Shown here: positions 34,522 through 43,817 of the stretch, piece by piece
Layout of the letters: each line of letters opens with the position of its first letter
Position numbering within the stretch: the first letter of the stretch is position 1
Assembly (NCBI GenBank): GCA_040221975.1
Contig: JAVJWR010000006.1
Coordinates: forward strand, 1-64,000
Reading direction: 5' to 3'
Origin: Haliea sp040221975
GTDB lineage: Bacteria; Pseudomonadota; Gammaproteobacteria; Pseudomonadales; Halieaceae
DNA: 64,000 nucleotides
Made by a program: the position numbers and the translations under genes
The notes under the pieces: model-generated
What the model was told of the DNA's origin: nothing
Database searches by the model: none
The model's input: only the letters and a program-made list of their open reading frames with translations

Positions 34522-34583
34522 ATACTTACAGGCAATCCCCGGGCGCGATGGCGCGCCCGGCACAGGGTGGCAATGGCAGGTCC

Positions 34584-35774
34584 ATGAAATTTGTAGATGA
34601 AGCAAGCATCAAGGTGTTTGCGGGCAACGGTGGCAATGGCTGCCTCAGCTTCCGCAGGGAAAAGTACGTGCCTCGCGGTGGCCCGGATGGCGGCGATGGC
34701 GGCGACGGCGGCAGCGTCATCATGGAGGCCGATGAAGGCCTGAATACGATGGTGGACTATCGTTTCGTGCGCAGCTACCGGGCCCAGAATGGCGAGTCCG
34801 GCAAAAGTCGCAACTGTACCGGCAAGGGTGGTGAAGACCTGGTGCTGCGAGTGCCGGTGGGGACCACCATCATCGACGAGGACAGTGCCGAGGTGCTGGG
34901 TGACCTGGCGGAGCACGGGCAGCGGCTGGTGGTGGCCCAGGGCGGCTGGCACGGGCTGGGTAATGCCCGCTTCAAGTCCAGCACCAACCGGGCGCCGCGC
35001 CAGACCAGCCCCGGCACCGAAGGCGAGCAGCGCTCGCTGAAGCTGGAGCTGAAAGTGCTGGCGGACGTCGGCCTGCTGGGCCTGCCCAATGCGGGCAAGT
35101 CCACGTTCATACGCGCGGTGTCCGCCGCGCGCCCGAAAGTGGCTGACTATCCCTTCACCACGCTGGTGCCCAACCTGGGCGTCGTCAAGGTGGACTCCCA
35201 CCGCAGCTTCGTGGTCGCGGACATTCCCGGCCTGATCGCGGGCGCTTCCGATGGCGCCGGCCTGGGTATCCGCTTTCTCAAGCACCTGACCCGCAACCGG
35301 ATTCTGTTGCACCTGGTGGATATGGCGCCGGTGGATGGCAGTGAGCCGGTGGACGCTGCCGTTGCCATCGTGCAGGAGCTGGAGCGATTCAGCCCGACCC
35401 TGGCGCAGCGCCCGCGCTGGCTGGTGCTGAACAAGATTGACCTGGTGCCGGAGGGGGAACTCGCCGCCCGGCGTGCGGCGGTGCTGGAAGCGCTGGCCTG
35501 GACCGGGCCGGTGTACGAGATTGCAGCCATCAGCGGCGAGGGCACCACGCGCCTGTGCCAGGACCTCATGGTTGTGCTGGAAGAGCAGAAGGCCCTCGAA
35601 AAGACCGATCCGGAGATAGCAGAGGCCGAAGCGCAACAGCAGGCACGGATGCAGCAGGAGGCGCGGGAGCGGATCGAAGCCCTGCGTGCCCAGTATCGAC
35701 GCGCAGCCTCGGCTGCTGGCAGCGACGAAGATGATGACGATGACGACGAGGTAGAAGTGGAATACGTTCACTGA
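34584..35774 (+). CDS. obgE: Obg-family GTPase
   Basis: A 396-residue Obg/CgtA. The glycine-rich Obg fold covers residues 1-158 (MKFVDEASIKVFAGNGGNG), then the G domain has G1 GLPNAGKST (about 166-174), G3 DIPGL and G4 NKID. The C-terminal tail is strongly acidic (GSDEDDDDDDEVEVE). Obg binds the 50S subunit late in assembly and links it to growth and stress. The ATG at 34584 is preferred over an upstream frame at 34548 because it gives the family start. It overlaps proB by one base. Confidence 0.97.
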   Translation: MKFVDEASIKVFAGNGGNGCLSFRREKYVPRGGPDGGDGGDGGSVIMEADEGLNTMVDYRFVRSYRAQNGESGKSRNCTGKGGEDLVLRVPVGTTIIDEDSAEVLGDLAEHGQRLVVAQGGWHGLGNARFKSSTNRAPRQTSPGTEGEQRSLKLELKVLADVGLLGLPNAGKSTFIRAVSAARPKVADYPFTTLVPNLGVVKVDSHRSFVVADIPGLIAGASDGAGLGIRFLKHLTRNRILLHLVDMAPVDGSEPVDAAVAIVQELERFSPTLAQRPRWLVLNKIDLVPEGELAARRAAVLEALAWTGPVYEIAAISGEGTTRLCQDLMVVLEEQKALEKTDPEIAEAEAQQQARMQQEARERIEALRAQYRRAASAAGSDEDDDDDDEVEVEYVH

Positions 35775-36901
35775 TGAGCAGCGGTGCGCGCACGGAAATC
35801 GCTGCTGCCCGACGCTGGGTAATCAAGGTTGGCAGCGCCCTGCTGACCAACGACGGCCGCGGCCTGGACAGCGCCATGATTGGCAGCCTGGTGGCACAGA
35901 TTGCCGCGCTCAGGGCTGGCGGTGCGGAGGTGGTGCTGGTCTCCAGTGGCGCCGTTGCCGCAGGCATCGTGCGTCTCGGCTGGCCCCGACGACCATCACA
36001 GCTGCATGAACTGCAGGCGGCTGCGGCCGTGGGTCAGTCCGCCCTTATCCAGAGCTATGAAACCGCTTTTAGGGGCTACGATATCGCCTCCGCCCAGATC
36101 CTCCTGGGCCACGATGACATCACGGCCCGCGACCGTTACCTCAATGCCCGCGGTACGCTGACGACACTGCTGCGCCTGGGGGTGGTACCGATCGTCAATG
36201 AAAACGATACGGTTGTCACCGACGAAATCCGCTTCGGTGACAACGACACCCTGGCCGCACTGGTCGCCAACCTGATTGACGCGGATGCCCTGCTCCTGCT
36301 CACCGACCAGCAGGGTCTCTACGAGGAAGACCCGCGCATGAATCCCTTTGCCGCTCTGGTGGAAGCCCGTGATGTCCACGACGTCGCGCTGGACGCGATG
36401 GCTGGAGAGGGCGGTGCGCTGGGGCGGGGCGGCATGATCACGAAACTGCGGGCTGCACGGTTGGCGGCCAGGTCGGGTACGGAGACCGTGATTGCCAGCG
36501 GCCGCCATCCGGATGTGCTGGCGGAAGTGGCGGCCGGGGTCATTGTCGGCACCTGGCTGCGCACCGGCAAGCGGCCGCAGAATGCCCGCAAGCAATGGCT
36601 CGCGGGGATGGTCCAGGTTGCCGGCAGTCTGGAACTGGACGAAGGCGCGGTGCGGGTGCTGCGGGAATCCGGCCGCAGCCTGCTGCCTGTGGGTGTGCGC
36701 GCCGTGTCAGGCCGCTTCCAGCGCGGTGACATGGTGTCCTGTCGCTGCCCGGAAGGGCGCGAGGTGGCCCGCGGACTGGTCAACTATGGTGCCGATGACA
36801 CCCGCCGCATCATGGGTCAGCCGTCCGCGGCGATCGAGCAGGTGCTGGGTTACCAGGGCGATGAGGAGCTCATTCATCGCGACAACCTGGTGCTGTGCTA
36901 G
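35774..36901 (+). CDS. proB: Glutamate 5-kinase
   Basis: A 375-residue kinase. The amino acid kinase domain has WVIKVGSALLTNDGRGLD near the N-terminus and the VLVSSGAVAAG, NENDTV and RGGMITKLRAA motifs. The last 100 residues form a PUA domain. It phosphorylates glutamate as the first step of proline synthesis and is usually inhibited by proline. The ATG overlaps the obgE stop (TGATG). No proA is in the window, so the next step is encoded elsewhere. Confidence 0.96.
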   Translation: MSSGARTEIAAARRWVIKVGSALLTNDGRGLDSAMIGSLVAQIAALRAGGAEVVLVSSGAVAAGIVRLGWPRRPSQLHELQAAAAVGQSALIQSYETAFRGYDIASAQILLGHDDITARDRYLNARGTLTTLLRLGVVPIVNENDTVVTDEIRFGDNDTLAALVANLIDADALLLLTDQQGLYEEDPRMNPFAALVEARDVHDVALDAMAGEGGALGRGGMITKLRAARLAARSGTETVIASGRHPDVLAEVAAGVIVGTWLRTGKRPQNARKQWLAGMVQVAGSLELDEGAVRVLRESGRSLLPVGVRAVSGRFQRGDMVSCRCPEGREVARGLVNYGADDTRRIMGQPSAAIEQVLGYQGDEELIHRDNLVLC

Positions 36902-36905
36902 GCTC

Positions 36906-37787
36906 ATGCAGATGACCCCCGAAGTGTTGCTGGTCGCCTACTGTGTTGCAATTGCCTTGCTGTCGCTGGCAGGTGGCCTGTTGCCGAACTGGGTGCAGAT
37001 GACGCACACTCGCACGCAGCTGGTCATGAGCTTTGTTTCGGGCCTGATGCTGGGAGTCGCGTTCTACCACTTGCTGCCGCACAGTATCGCCCTGCAGCCA
37101 TCGGCTCAGGGCGCGGACGTTTCGGTATGGTGGTTGATGATTGGGCTGATCACCATGCTCATGTTGCTGCGCATGTTCCATTTTCACCAGCATGACTTCA
37201 GTGCCGCAGAGATAGAGCATCTCGATCTGCACCCGCAGGTCGATGACCCCCATCACCATGACCACCACCATTCCGGGACGGCCCCCACCGCTCACCGCCT
37301 GAGCTGGGTCGGCCTTGCCCTCGGCCTCGGGCTGCATACCCTGATTGATGGTGTCGCCCTGGGGGCGGCCATGCAGGGTGAGCTGGGCCACACGGCCGGC
37401 TTGCTGGGGGTGGGCGTGTTCCTGGCCATCCTGCTGCACAAACCCCTGGATGCCATGTCCATTACCACGATCATGGAGGCCGGGGGCTGGAGCCGCCGGT
37501 CCCGGGCCCTGGCCAATGTGGGTTTTGCCCTTTTGTGCCCGCTGGGGGCGCTGCTGTTTTATTTCGGGGTGGACCTGCTGGGTGACGCTCGCCACTATGC
37601 GGTGGCGGTCGCGCTGGCATTTTCAGCCGGCGCCTTTATCTGCATTGCTCTCAGCGATCTGCTGCCGGAAGTACATTTTCACAGTCACGATCGCGGCAAG
37701 CTGACGCTGGCATTCGTGGTCGGTATCATTCTCGCCTACGCCATCGGCGTCATCGAGCCCGCCGGGGCGCACCTGCACGGAATCTGA
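36906..37787 (+). CDS. ZIP-family metal transporter
   Basis: A 293-residue membrane protein with about eight hydrophobic helices. A histidine-rich cytoplasmic loop (HLDLHPQVDDPHHHDHHH, about residues 105-122) lies between helices 3 and 4. The metal-site helices carry LHTLIDGVALGAAM and AILLHKPLDAMSI, the HxxxD and HKPLD-type patterns of ZIP transporters. Import of zinc or another divalent cation is likely; no selectivity can be read. It starts 4 nt after proB; an ATG at 36912 is also possible. Confidence 0.88.
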   Translation: MQMTPEVLLVAYCVAIALLSLAGGLLPNWVQMTHTRTQLVMSFVSGLMLGVAFYHLLPHSIALQPSAQGADVSVWWLMIGLITMLMLLRMFHFHQHDFSAAEIEHLDLHPQVDDPHHHDHHHSGTAPTAHRLSWVGLALGLGLHTLIDGVALGAAMQGELGHTAGLLGVGVFLAILLHKPLDAMSITTIMEAGGWSRRSRALANVGFALLCPLGALLFYFGVDLLGDARHYAVAVALAFSAGAFICIALSDLLPEVHFHSHDRGKLTLAFVVGIILAYAIGVIEPAGAHLHGI

Positions 37788-37804
37788 GCAATCAGGAGGA
37801 ACTG

Positions 37805-38254
37805 GTGGTAAAGCGGATTATCTACCCGCCCATGTGGCTGGTATTCGGTATCGTGGCAATTTTCGCGCTGAACGAATTCTATCCGGGGCCGCGCTTCACC
37901 AGTCTCGGCAGCCAGCTGGTCGGCGGCGCGATCCTGGTGGCGGGGCTCGCCCTGCTGGTACTTGCCGGCGGCCTGTTCAAGCGTGCCGGCACCGACATGA
38001 TCCCGTTTCGCGACGTCTCGGCGCTGGTCACCGGGGGGGTCTACCGCTTCAGCCGCAACCCCATGTATCTCGGCATGGCCGCCATTCTGCTGGGCTGTGC
38101 CGTAACGGTCGGAGCCGCCAGCGCCCTGCTGGTACCGCTGCTGTTCATGGTCATTATCGAATGGCGCTACATTCGCCCGGAGGAAGCGTTGTTGCGGGGC
38201 TTGTTTGCGCAGGAGTACGCAGCCTACTGCCAGCGGGTACGTCGCTGGCTGTAG
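37805..38254 (+). CDS. Isoprenylcysteine/phospholipid methyltransferase-like membrane protein
   Basis: A 149-residue protein with about four hydrophobic segments and the C-terminal signature TGGVYRFSRNPMYLGMA (about residues 77-93), followed by a WRYIRPEEALLRGLFAQEYAAYCQRVRRW end. This is the PEMT/ICMT fold that uses S-adenosylmethionine. The substrate is unknown. The start is GTG at 37805 with AGGAGG 5 nt upstream. It lies 17 nt after the ZIP gene and could be co-transcribed with it. Confidence 0.8.
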   Translation: MVKRIIYPPMWLVFGIVAIFALNEFYPGPRFTSLGSQLVGGAILVAGLALLVLAGGLFKRAGTDMIPFRDVSALVTGGVYRFSRNPMYLGMAAILLGCAVTVGAASALLVPLLFMVIIEWRYIRPEEALLRGLFAQEYAAYCQRVRRWL

Positions 38255-38259
38255 GCTCG

Positions 38260-39342
38260 CTAACGGCTGGCGCCCAGGGCCTGAGCCCGGGACTGGGTGG
38301 CGTCGGGGTCGAAAGTCAGCGGCAGCCAGCCGTCGATCTGCTGCTCAATGATGGTGGTCAGGGCGTCAATGTGGCCCGGATCACTGTTCAGGCAGGGAAT
38401 GTACTCGTAGCGTTCACCGCCTGCCTCCAGGAAATAATCCCGGTTTTCTACTCCGATTTCCTCAATCGTCTCCAGACAGTCCGCGGAGAAGCCCGGACAG
38501 ATCATCTGCACTGATCTGACGCCTGCGGCGGGCAGCCCCTGCAGCGTGTCGTCAGTGTAGGGCGTCAGCCAGGGCTCGCGACCGAAGCGGGACTGGAAAC
38601 AGGTCAGGTAGTCCTCGCTGACCAGCCCCAGGGCTTCGGCCAGCAGGCGGCTGGTCTTGTGGCATTGACAGTGATACGGGTCGCCCTGCTCCAGATAGCG
38701 CTGTGGTTCACCGTGGAAGGACATCAGCAGCTTGTCGGCGCGGCCGTGCTGCTGCCAGTGGCTGCGTACGCTGGCGGCAAGCGCCTCAATGTAGGCCGGA
38801 TGGTCATGGTACTGGGCCACGAAACGCAGCTCCGGCAGCCAGCGCCGGCGGCGGAAATCCGCGGCCACTGCGTCGAAGGTGGAGCCGGTCGTGGGGCCGC
38901 TGTACTGCGGGTATAGCGGCAGCACCAACAGGTGCTGGACGCCGCGGGCAAGCAGGGATTGCAGCTGCTCGGGGATGGAGTGGGAGCCGTAGCGCATGGC
39001 GTACTCGACCTGGACGGACTCACCATGCCGCGCCGTCAGCCGGGCCTGCAGTGCCCCGGCCTGGGCCTGGGTGTGCAGCAGCAGCGGCGAGCCTTCCGGG
39101 GTCCAGACAGAGCGGTAGGCGGCGGCGGAGCGCGCCGGCCGCACATTGAGAATGATACCGTGCAGGATCACAAACCAGATCAGGCGCGGCACCTCCACCA
39201 CGCGCGGGTCAGACAGAAACTCACGCAGGTAGCGGCGCAAGGCGCCTTTCTCCGGCGCATCGGGCGTGCCCAGATTGGTCACCAGGACGCCGATCCGTGG
39301 TGGCTGGCGGTGGTTGTAGTCGGTGGTTCCACGGTAGCGCAT
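38260..39342 (-). CDS. hemH: Ferrochelatase
   Basis: A 360-residue ferrochelatase. It has the N-terminal GVLVTNLGTPDAPEKGALRRYLREFLSDPRVVE block, LYPQYSGPTTGSTFD, the catalytic-site LMSFHGEPQRYL (about residues 205-216) and the CPGFSADCLETIEEI segment (about 284-298). It inserts iron into protoporphyrin IX, the last step of heme synthesis. Several cysteines occur (YHCQCHK and the C-terminal pair), but I cannot assign an iron-sulfur site. It lies 85 nt after the prenyltransferase on the same strand. Confidence 0.96.
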   Translation of the reverse strand: MRYRGTTDYNHRQPPRIGVLVTNLGTPDAPEKGALRRYLREFLSDPRVVEVPRLIWFVILHGIILNVRPARSAAAYRSVWTPEGSPLLLHTQAQAGALQARLTARHGESVQVEYAMRYGSHSIPEQLQSLLARGVQHLLVLPLYPQYSGPTTGSTFDAVAADFRRRRWLPELRFVAQYHDHPAYIEALAASVRSHWQQHGRADKLLMSFHGEPQRYLEQGDPYHCQCHKTSRLLAEALGLVSEDYLTCFQSRFGREPWLTPYTDDTLQGLPAAGVRSVQMICPGFSADCLETIEEIGVENRDYFLEAGGERYEYIPCLNSDPGHIDALTTIIEQQIDGWLPLTFDPDATQSRAQALGASR

Positions 39343-39427
39343 GGGGCCGCATTATCCTGTGAGTGGCGCGTAAAGCCAAGCAAAGAGATGCTCGGGAGAG
39401 GGGATACGCTGGCGCCGCAGCCCCGGA

Positions 39428-40420
39428 TTAATGCAGCAGCGTGTCGAGCACGACACCGAGCAGGAACAGGGGCGTGAAGTGGCGGGTATGGCGGAAGCAG
39501 GCGGCGGAAAACCACAGCGGCCAGAGCTTTGCCGGGTAGCGTTGGGGGCGGGTTTCAGGCTTGGGGCTGCGCAGCAGTTGCAGGTTGCGATACAGGCTCG
39601 GCAGGCTGGCAAATACCAGCAGCAGGGGCCAGCTGAAGGCGCCCGCGAGCACCAGCCCCAGGGTCAGCCCGTACTGCGCCAGCAGCAGCGCCAGCGTCGC
39701 CCGCCGCGCCCGGCGCTCGCCGAGAATGACAGGCAGGGTGTGCACCGATTTGTCGCGGTCCGCCGCCAGCTTGTCGGTGTGCTTGCCGAACAGCACGGTG
39801 GTCGGCCCGAGGGCGAACACCAGGCTCAGCCACGCGACTTCATTGCTCCAGCTGCCTGTGACCACGAAGTAGGTGCCCCCCACCATCAACGGCCCCCAGA
39901 CCAGCAGCACCGAGGGCTCGCCGAGGCCGATATATTTGAGGGGCCAGGTGTAGAACAGCACGAAGAAGGCGCCCGCCAGCATCAGTGCCAGGGTCGGCCC
40001 GCTGCGCACGCTTGCCAGCCACAGGCCCAGGGCCAGGGCAATGGCCGCAGTGAAGGCAAAATAGCGCCAGAACTGCGGTTCACTCATCAGGCCATCTTCC
40101 AGTACATGCACGCCGTACTGGTTGCGGTAGTAATTGTTGCGGTCAATGCCGCGGCGGGAGTCGGTGTAGTCATTGAGCAGGTTATTGCTGGCATGGGCGA
40201 ACATCAGGCCCAGGGTGCAGGCCAGCCACAGCAGGGCATTGAACTGTCCGTCGCGCCAGGCCAGCAAACCTCCCAGCATGGCTGCGGTCAGGGTCATGAA
40301 CAGTACCGATGCCCGGCAGGCAAGCAACCAGCGTGACACCGGGTCCAGCTGTTCCCACTGGGTGGCATTGACCCCGGGCATTCCGTTGAGCGCGGCGGCC
40401 CACAGCTTGATATCTGGCAC
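39428..40420 (-). CDS. UbiA-family prenyltransferase (MenA-like)
   Basis: About 330 residues with eight to nine hydrophobic helices. The first aspartate-rich motif is NLLNDYTDSRRGID (about residues 79-92), matching the NxxxDxxxD pattern, and the second is DKLAADRDKSVHTLP. These bind the prenyl diphosphate through magnesium. The sequence resembles 1,4-dihydroxy-2-naphthoate prenyltransferases, but no other menaquinone gene is present, so the acceptor is uncertain. The start is GTG at 40420; a longer frame to 40915 reads into the opposite gene and is rejected. Confidence 0.78.
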   Translation of the reverse strand: MPDIKLWAAALNGMPGVNATQWEQLDPVSRWLLACRASVLFMTLTAAMLGGLLAWRDGQFNALLWLACTLGLMFAHASNNLLNDYTDSRRGIDRNNYYRNQYGVHVLEDGLMSEPQFWRYFAFTAAIALALGLWLASVRSGPTLALMLAGAFFVLFYTWPLKYIGLGEPSVLLVWGPLMVGGTYFVVTGSWSNEVAWLSLVFALGPTTVLFGKHTDKLAADRDKSVHTLPVILGERRARRATLALLLAQYGLTLGLVLAGAFSWPLLLVFASLPSLYRNLQLLRSPKPETRPQRYPAKLWPLWFSAACFRHTRHFTPLFLLGVVLDTLLH

Positions 40421-40525
40421 TGACGGTGTCCTGATCGATTTCCCCTGACGTGCGCAGCATAGCAGGCATTGCGGCCCATGCGATGGTAAGGTGAGGTTTT
40501 CAACTGGACAATGAAGGAGCTTTTC

Positions 40526-41956
40526 ATGGCAGGCTTGCTGCGAGCGCTGGCCCTGGGCCTGTTGCTGTTGCCGGGGGCGGCGATGGCCCTGGATGATGAA
40601 GATGTTCTCGCCTGGCTGGACCGGGAGCAGGAACAGTATGCCGCCCTGGCGCTGGCGCTCTGGGACGAGGCGGAATTGGGTTACCTGGAAACCGAAAGCA
40701 GTGGTCTGCTGCAGCAAGAGCTGGCGGCTGCCGATTTTCGCATCGAGACCGGGGTTGCCGGCCTGCCGACAGCATTTGTGGCCAGCTACGGTTCGGGGGA
40801 GCCGGTGATCGGCATTCTGGCGGAGTTTGACGCCCTGCCGGGGATTTCCCAGACCGCCGCGCCGCGTCGCGAACCCCACCCTGACAAGCACAGTGGCCAT
40901 GCCTGTGGCCATCATCTGTTCGGCGCCGGTTCGACCGCGGCGGCGGTGGCGGTGCGGCAGTGGATGGAGGCGAACAATATCCCGGGCACCCTGCGGCTTT
41001 ACGGCACGCCGGCGGAGGAGGGGGGCTCAGGCAAGGTGTACATGGTGCGCGCGGGTTTGTTCGATGATGTCGACTCCGTGCTGGTGTGGCATCCCGCTGA
41101 CCGCAACGCCGCCGATATCGCGACCACGCTCGCCAACAAGTCGGCCAGGTTCCGCTTCCGCGGCATTGCCTCCCACGCGGCTGTAGCGCCCGAGCGCGGG
41201 CGCTCCGCGCTGGATGCGGTAGAGGCAATGAACTATATGGCCAACCTGATGCGTGAGCACATGCCGCAGGAAGCGCGCATGCACTATGTGATTACCAGCG
41301 GTGGCTCGGCCCCCAATGTCGTGCCGGATTTTGCCGAGTCCTTTTATTACCTGCGCCATCCGCAGGCCGCGACCCTGGAGCAGCTCTGGAGCCGTCTGCT
41401 GGAGACAGCGGAGGGTGCGGCGCTTGGCACCGGTACAGAAATGGAGCTGGAGGTCATACACGGTAATCACAGTGTGCTGCCCAACGAAACCCTGGCAAGC
41501 GCCATGCACCGGCGCCTGACCATGGTGGGCGGGGTCACTTATGACGCGGCAGACCTGGCTTTCGCCACCGAGCTGGCGGAGTCGCTCGCCAGCCGCGAAG
41601 CGGACCTCGCTGCCGCCGCTGCCCGTATTGAACCCATGAGCCTGCTCCAGGGCATGGGCTCCACCGATGTCGGCGATGTCAGCTGGACGGTTCCGACCGC
41701 CGAGATGCGCGCGGCGACCTGGGTGCCGGGCACTGCACCCCACACCTGGCAGGCGATTGCGGCCGGCGGTACGGCAATAGGAACGAAGGGGATGATGGTG
41801 GCGGCAAAAACCATGGCGCTCACCGCGATCGACCTGTTCCTGCAGCCCGAGCTGTTGCAGGCAGCGCGCGCTGAGTTCGAGCAGCGCCGCGGAACGGACT
41901 TTGAGTACCGGCCGCTGCTGGGCGACCGCGAGCCGCCACTGGACTATCGTCGCTGA
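40526..41956 (+). CDS. Exported M20-family amidohydrolase (AbgB-like)
   Basis: A 476-residue peptidase M20/amidohydrolase. A signal peptide (MAGLLRALALGLLLLPGAAMA, cleavage near residue 21) suggests export. Metal-binding motifs are HSGHACGHHLFGAG (about 121-134) and GTPAEEGGSGK (about 161-171), with a later HGNHSVLPNE. The relatives are p-aminobenzoyl-glutamate hydrolase subunit B and other N-acyl amino acid hydrolases. The ATG at 40526 is preferred over 40511 because AAGGAG at 40515-40520 is then correctly spaced. It is followed by a MarR gene whose promoter lies in the gap. Confidence 0.85.
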   Translation: MAGLLRALALGLLLLPGAAMALDDEDVLAWLDREQEQYAALALALWDEAELGYLETESSGLLQQELAAADFRIETGVAGLPTAFVASYGSGEPVIGILAEFDALPGISQTAAPRREPHPDKHSGHACGHHLFGAGSTAAAVAVRQWMEANNIPGTLRLYGTPAEEGGSGKVYMVRAGLFDDVDSVLVWHPADRNAADIATTLANKSARFRFRGIASHAAVAPERGRSALDAVEAMNYMANLMREHMPQEARMHYVITSGGSAPNVVPDFAESFYYLRHPQAATLEQLWSRLLETAEGAALGTGTEMELEVIHGNHSVLPNETLASAMHRRLTMVGGVTYDAADLAFATELAESLASREADLAAAAARIEPMSLLQGMGSTDVGDVSWTVPTAEMRAATWVPGTAPHTWQAIAAGGTAIGTKGMMVAAKTMALTAIDLFLQPELLQAARAEFEQRRGTDFEYRPLLGDREPPLDYRR

Positions 41957-41972
41957 GCCAGGGGAGCAGCTT

Positions 41973-42008
41973 CCGGAGAACTGGTTGCTTTTGAAACCAG
42001 TTCTCCGG
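41973..42008 (+). promoter_or_regulatory. Palindromic operator over the marR promoter
   Basis: Perfect 14-bp arms, CCGGAGAACTGGTT and AACCAGTTCTCCGG, are separated by 8 bp. The right arm covers the end of the -35 and half the spacer of the downstream promoter. It is a good candidate site for the MarR protein encoded next, although a hairpin role at the 3' end of the amidohydrolase transcript cannot be excluded. Confidence 0.7.
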
Positions 42009-42019
42009 AGAGCTATACT
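41991..42019 (+). promoter_or_regulatory. Promoter of the MarR gene
   Basis: TTGAAA (41991-41996) and TATACT (42014-42019) are 17 bp apart, with the start of transcription expected near 42026, about 25 nt before the gene. The palindrome at 41973-42008 overlaps it. Confidence 0.78.
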
Positions 42020-42049
42020 GCAGAAACGCCCATCTGCCGCGGGATCCGC

Positions 42050-42526
42050 ATGCACCACGCTCTCAGCCTGACCCGATTTTTGCCCTACCGATGCAACGCC
42101 CTGGCGCGCAAGATCAGCGTGTCGCTGTCGCGTATCTACACTGAACGCTTTGGCATCACGGTCGCGGAATGGCGGGTGCTGGTCACGCTGGCAGAGTACG
42201 GTGAGCTGCAGGCAAAACGTGTCAGTGAGCTCACCAACATGGACAAGGTGCAGGTCTCGCGGGCAGTGGCCGCAATGCAGGGCCGGGGCCTGCTGCAGCG
42301 CCGGCCCTGTGAGCGCGACAGTCGCGCTGCATTGCTGTGCCTGAGCGCGGACGGTGCCGAGCTGTACCGGCGCATAGAACCGGAGGTCCTGGCCTGGGAG
42401 CAGTCGCTGCTGGCGCCACTGGCGCCGGCGGAGCGGGACACCCTGTTTGCCCTGATCGACAAGCTGGAGTTGCAATTGGCCGCCATGCCCGAGACACCCG
42501 CCCTCGATAACCGGGATGCGCCATGA
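42050..42526 (+). CDS. MarR-family transcriptional regulator
   Basis: A 158-residue winged-helix regulator. The helix-turn-helix is near residues 50-75 (ELQAKRVSELTNMDKVQVSRAVAAMQGRGLLQR) and the wing near RRPCERDSRAALLCLS. MarR dimers sense small phenolic or lipid ligands and usually repress neighbouring genes. The 14-bp-arm palindrome over its own promoter suggests autoregulation. The next genes encode an acyl-CoA dehydrogenase set, so control of those genes is possible. Confidence 0.9.
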   Translation: MHHALSLTRFLPYRCNALARKISVSLSRIYTERFGITVAEWRVLVTLAEYGELQAKRVSELTNMDKVQVSRAVAAMQGRGLLQRRPCERDSRAALLCLSADGAELYRRIEPEVLAWEQSLLAPLAPAERDTLFALIDKLELQLAAMPETPALDNRDAP

Positions 42527-42643
42527 CCCGGCAGCTGCAGGACTGCGGCCGGTAGTCCCCGGCGTAGCCGCTTTACGCATGCATCCGGTGCCGGCTTGCA
42601 CTAAGATACCTCCTCTCGCAAAAGGACTACCCTGAGACGGACC

Positions 42644-43816
42644 ATGTCACTGGACTTTGACAGCGCGCGCTTGCCCAACCCCCATATCACTGCGGAGCAC
42701 GAGGCCTGGCGAACGCAGCTGCGCCGCTTCATCGACACCGAGATCATGCCTCATGCGGACGCCTGGGATGAAGCCGGCCATATTCCCATCGAGCTGTGGC
42801 CCAAGGCCGCTGCGATCGGGTTGCTGGGCCTGGGCTATCCCGAGGCCTGGGGTGGCACCCGCGAGGGTATCGACAGCTGGCACAGCTGGATTACCCAGGA
42901 AGAGCTGGCCCGCATCGGCGCCGGGGGCATCCCCGCCAGCCTGATGGTGCACGGCATCGGCCTGCCGCCGGTGATCAACTGGGGTTCCGAGGCCATGAAA
43001 CAGGCAGTGGCGCCGCTGGTGCTGGCGGGGGAAAAACACATTGCGCTCGGCATCACCGAGCCCGGCGGCGGCTCCGATGTGGCTGGGCTGGCCACCACGG
43101 CGGTGCGCGACGGCGACCACTACGTCGTCGACGGCTCCAAGACCTACATTACCGGCGGCATGCGTGCGAACTGGGTGTCCACCGCGGTGCGCACCGGCGG
43201 TCCGGGGGCCAAGGGTATCTCCATGCTGCTGATTCCCACCGACGCCGCGGGTTTTTCCCGCACCCCGCTGGAGCGCAAGCAGGGCTGGTGGGCCTCGGAC
43301 ACCGCCACTCTCTATTTCGACAATGTGCGGGTACCGGTGGACCAGCTGATCGGGCCGGAAAACCAGGGCTTCCTGGTGATCATGACCAATTTCAACGGCG
43401 AGCGCATGGCGATGGCCGCGGGGATGGAGGCCATGGCCCGGGTCTGCCTGGAGGAGGCGGTAGCCTGGGCGCAGGAGCGCACGACGTTTGGCAAGCGGCT
43501 CGCCGACCACCAGGTGATCCGCCACAAGATCGCGCAGATGAAGCAGAAGATCAACGCCACCCAGGCCTACATCCGGCTCTGCTTCGAGTCGATCGAGGCG
43601 GGCACTGCCAACCCCGGTGACATCGCCCTGCTCAAGGTGCAGGCCAGCGAGACTGTTGAATTCTGCGCCCGCGAGGCCATGCAGATTCTTGGCGGTATCG
43701 GCTTCATGCGCGGCAGCCGGGTAGAGCGGATCTACCGCGAGGTGCGGGTCAACGCCATTGGCGGCGGTTCCGAGGAAATCATGCGCGACCTGGCGGCACG
43801 CCAGTATGGAGTCTGA
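42644..43816 (+). CDS. Acyl-CoA dehydrogenase
   Basis: A 390-residue flavoprotein of the acyl-CoA dehydrogenase family. The FAD-binding ITEPGGGSDVAGLATTA (about residues 132-148) and the C-terminal QILGGIGFMRGSRVERIYREVR block are present. The isovaleryl-type catalytic Glu appears in NFNGERMAM (about residues 248-256), while the position of the medium-chain type Glu near the C-terminus is glycine (AIGGGSEE). This suggests a short or branched acyl substrate. A GST-like gene overlaps its end by context (1 nt gap). Confidence 0.93.
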   Translation: MSLDFDSARLPNPHITAEHEAWRTQLRRFIDTEIMPHADAWDEAGHIPIELWPKAAAIGLLGLGYPEAWGGTREGIDSWHSWITQEELARIGAGGIPASLMVHGIGLPPVINWGSEAMKQAVAPLVLAGEKHIALGITEPGGGSDVAGLATTAVRDGDHYVVDGSKTYITGGMRANWVSTAVRTGGPGAKGISMLLIPTDAAGFSRTPLERKQGWWASDTATLYFDNVRVPVDQLIGPENQGFLVIMTNFNGERMAMAAGMEAMARVCLEEAVAWAQERTTFGKRLADHQVIRHKIAQMKQKINATQAYIRLCFESIEAGTANPGDIALLKVQASETVEFCAREAMQILGGIGFMRGSRVERIYREVRVNAIGGGSEEIMRDLAARQYGV

Positions 43817-43817
43817 A

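Noticed and set aside
39343..39427. Promoter before hemH
   Set aside because: TTGGCT and ATAATG-like hexamers exist on the minus strand, but their match and spacing are poor, and hemH could be read from the prenyltransferase gene upstream.
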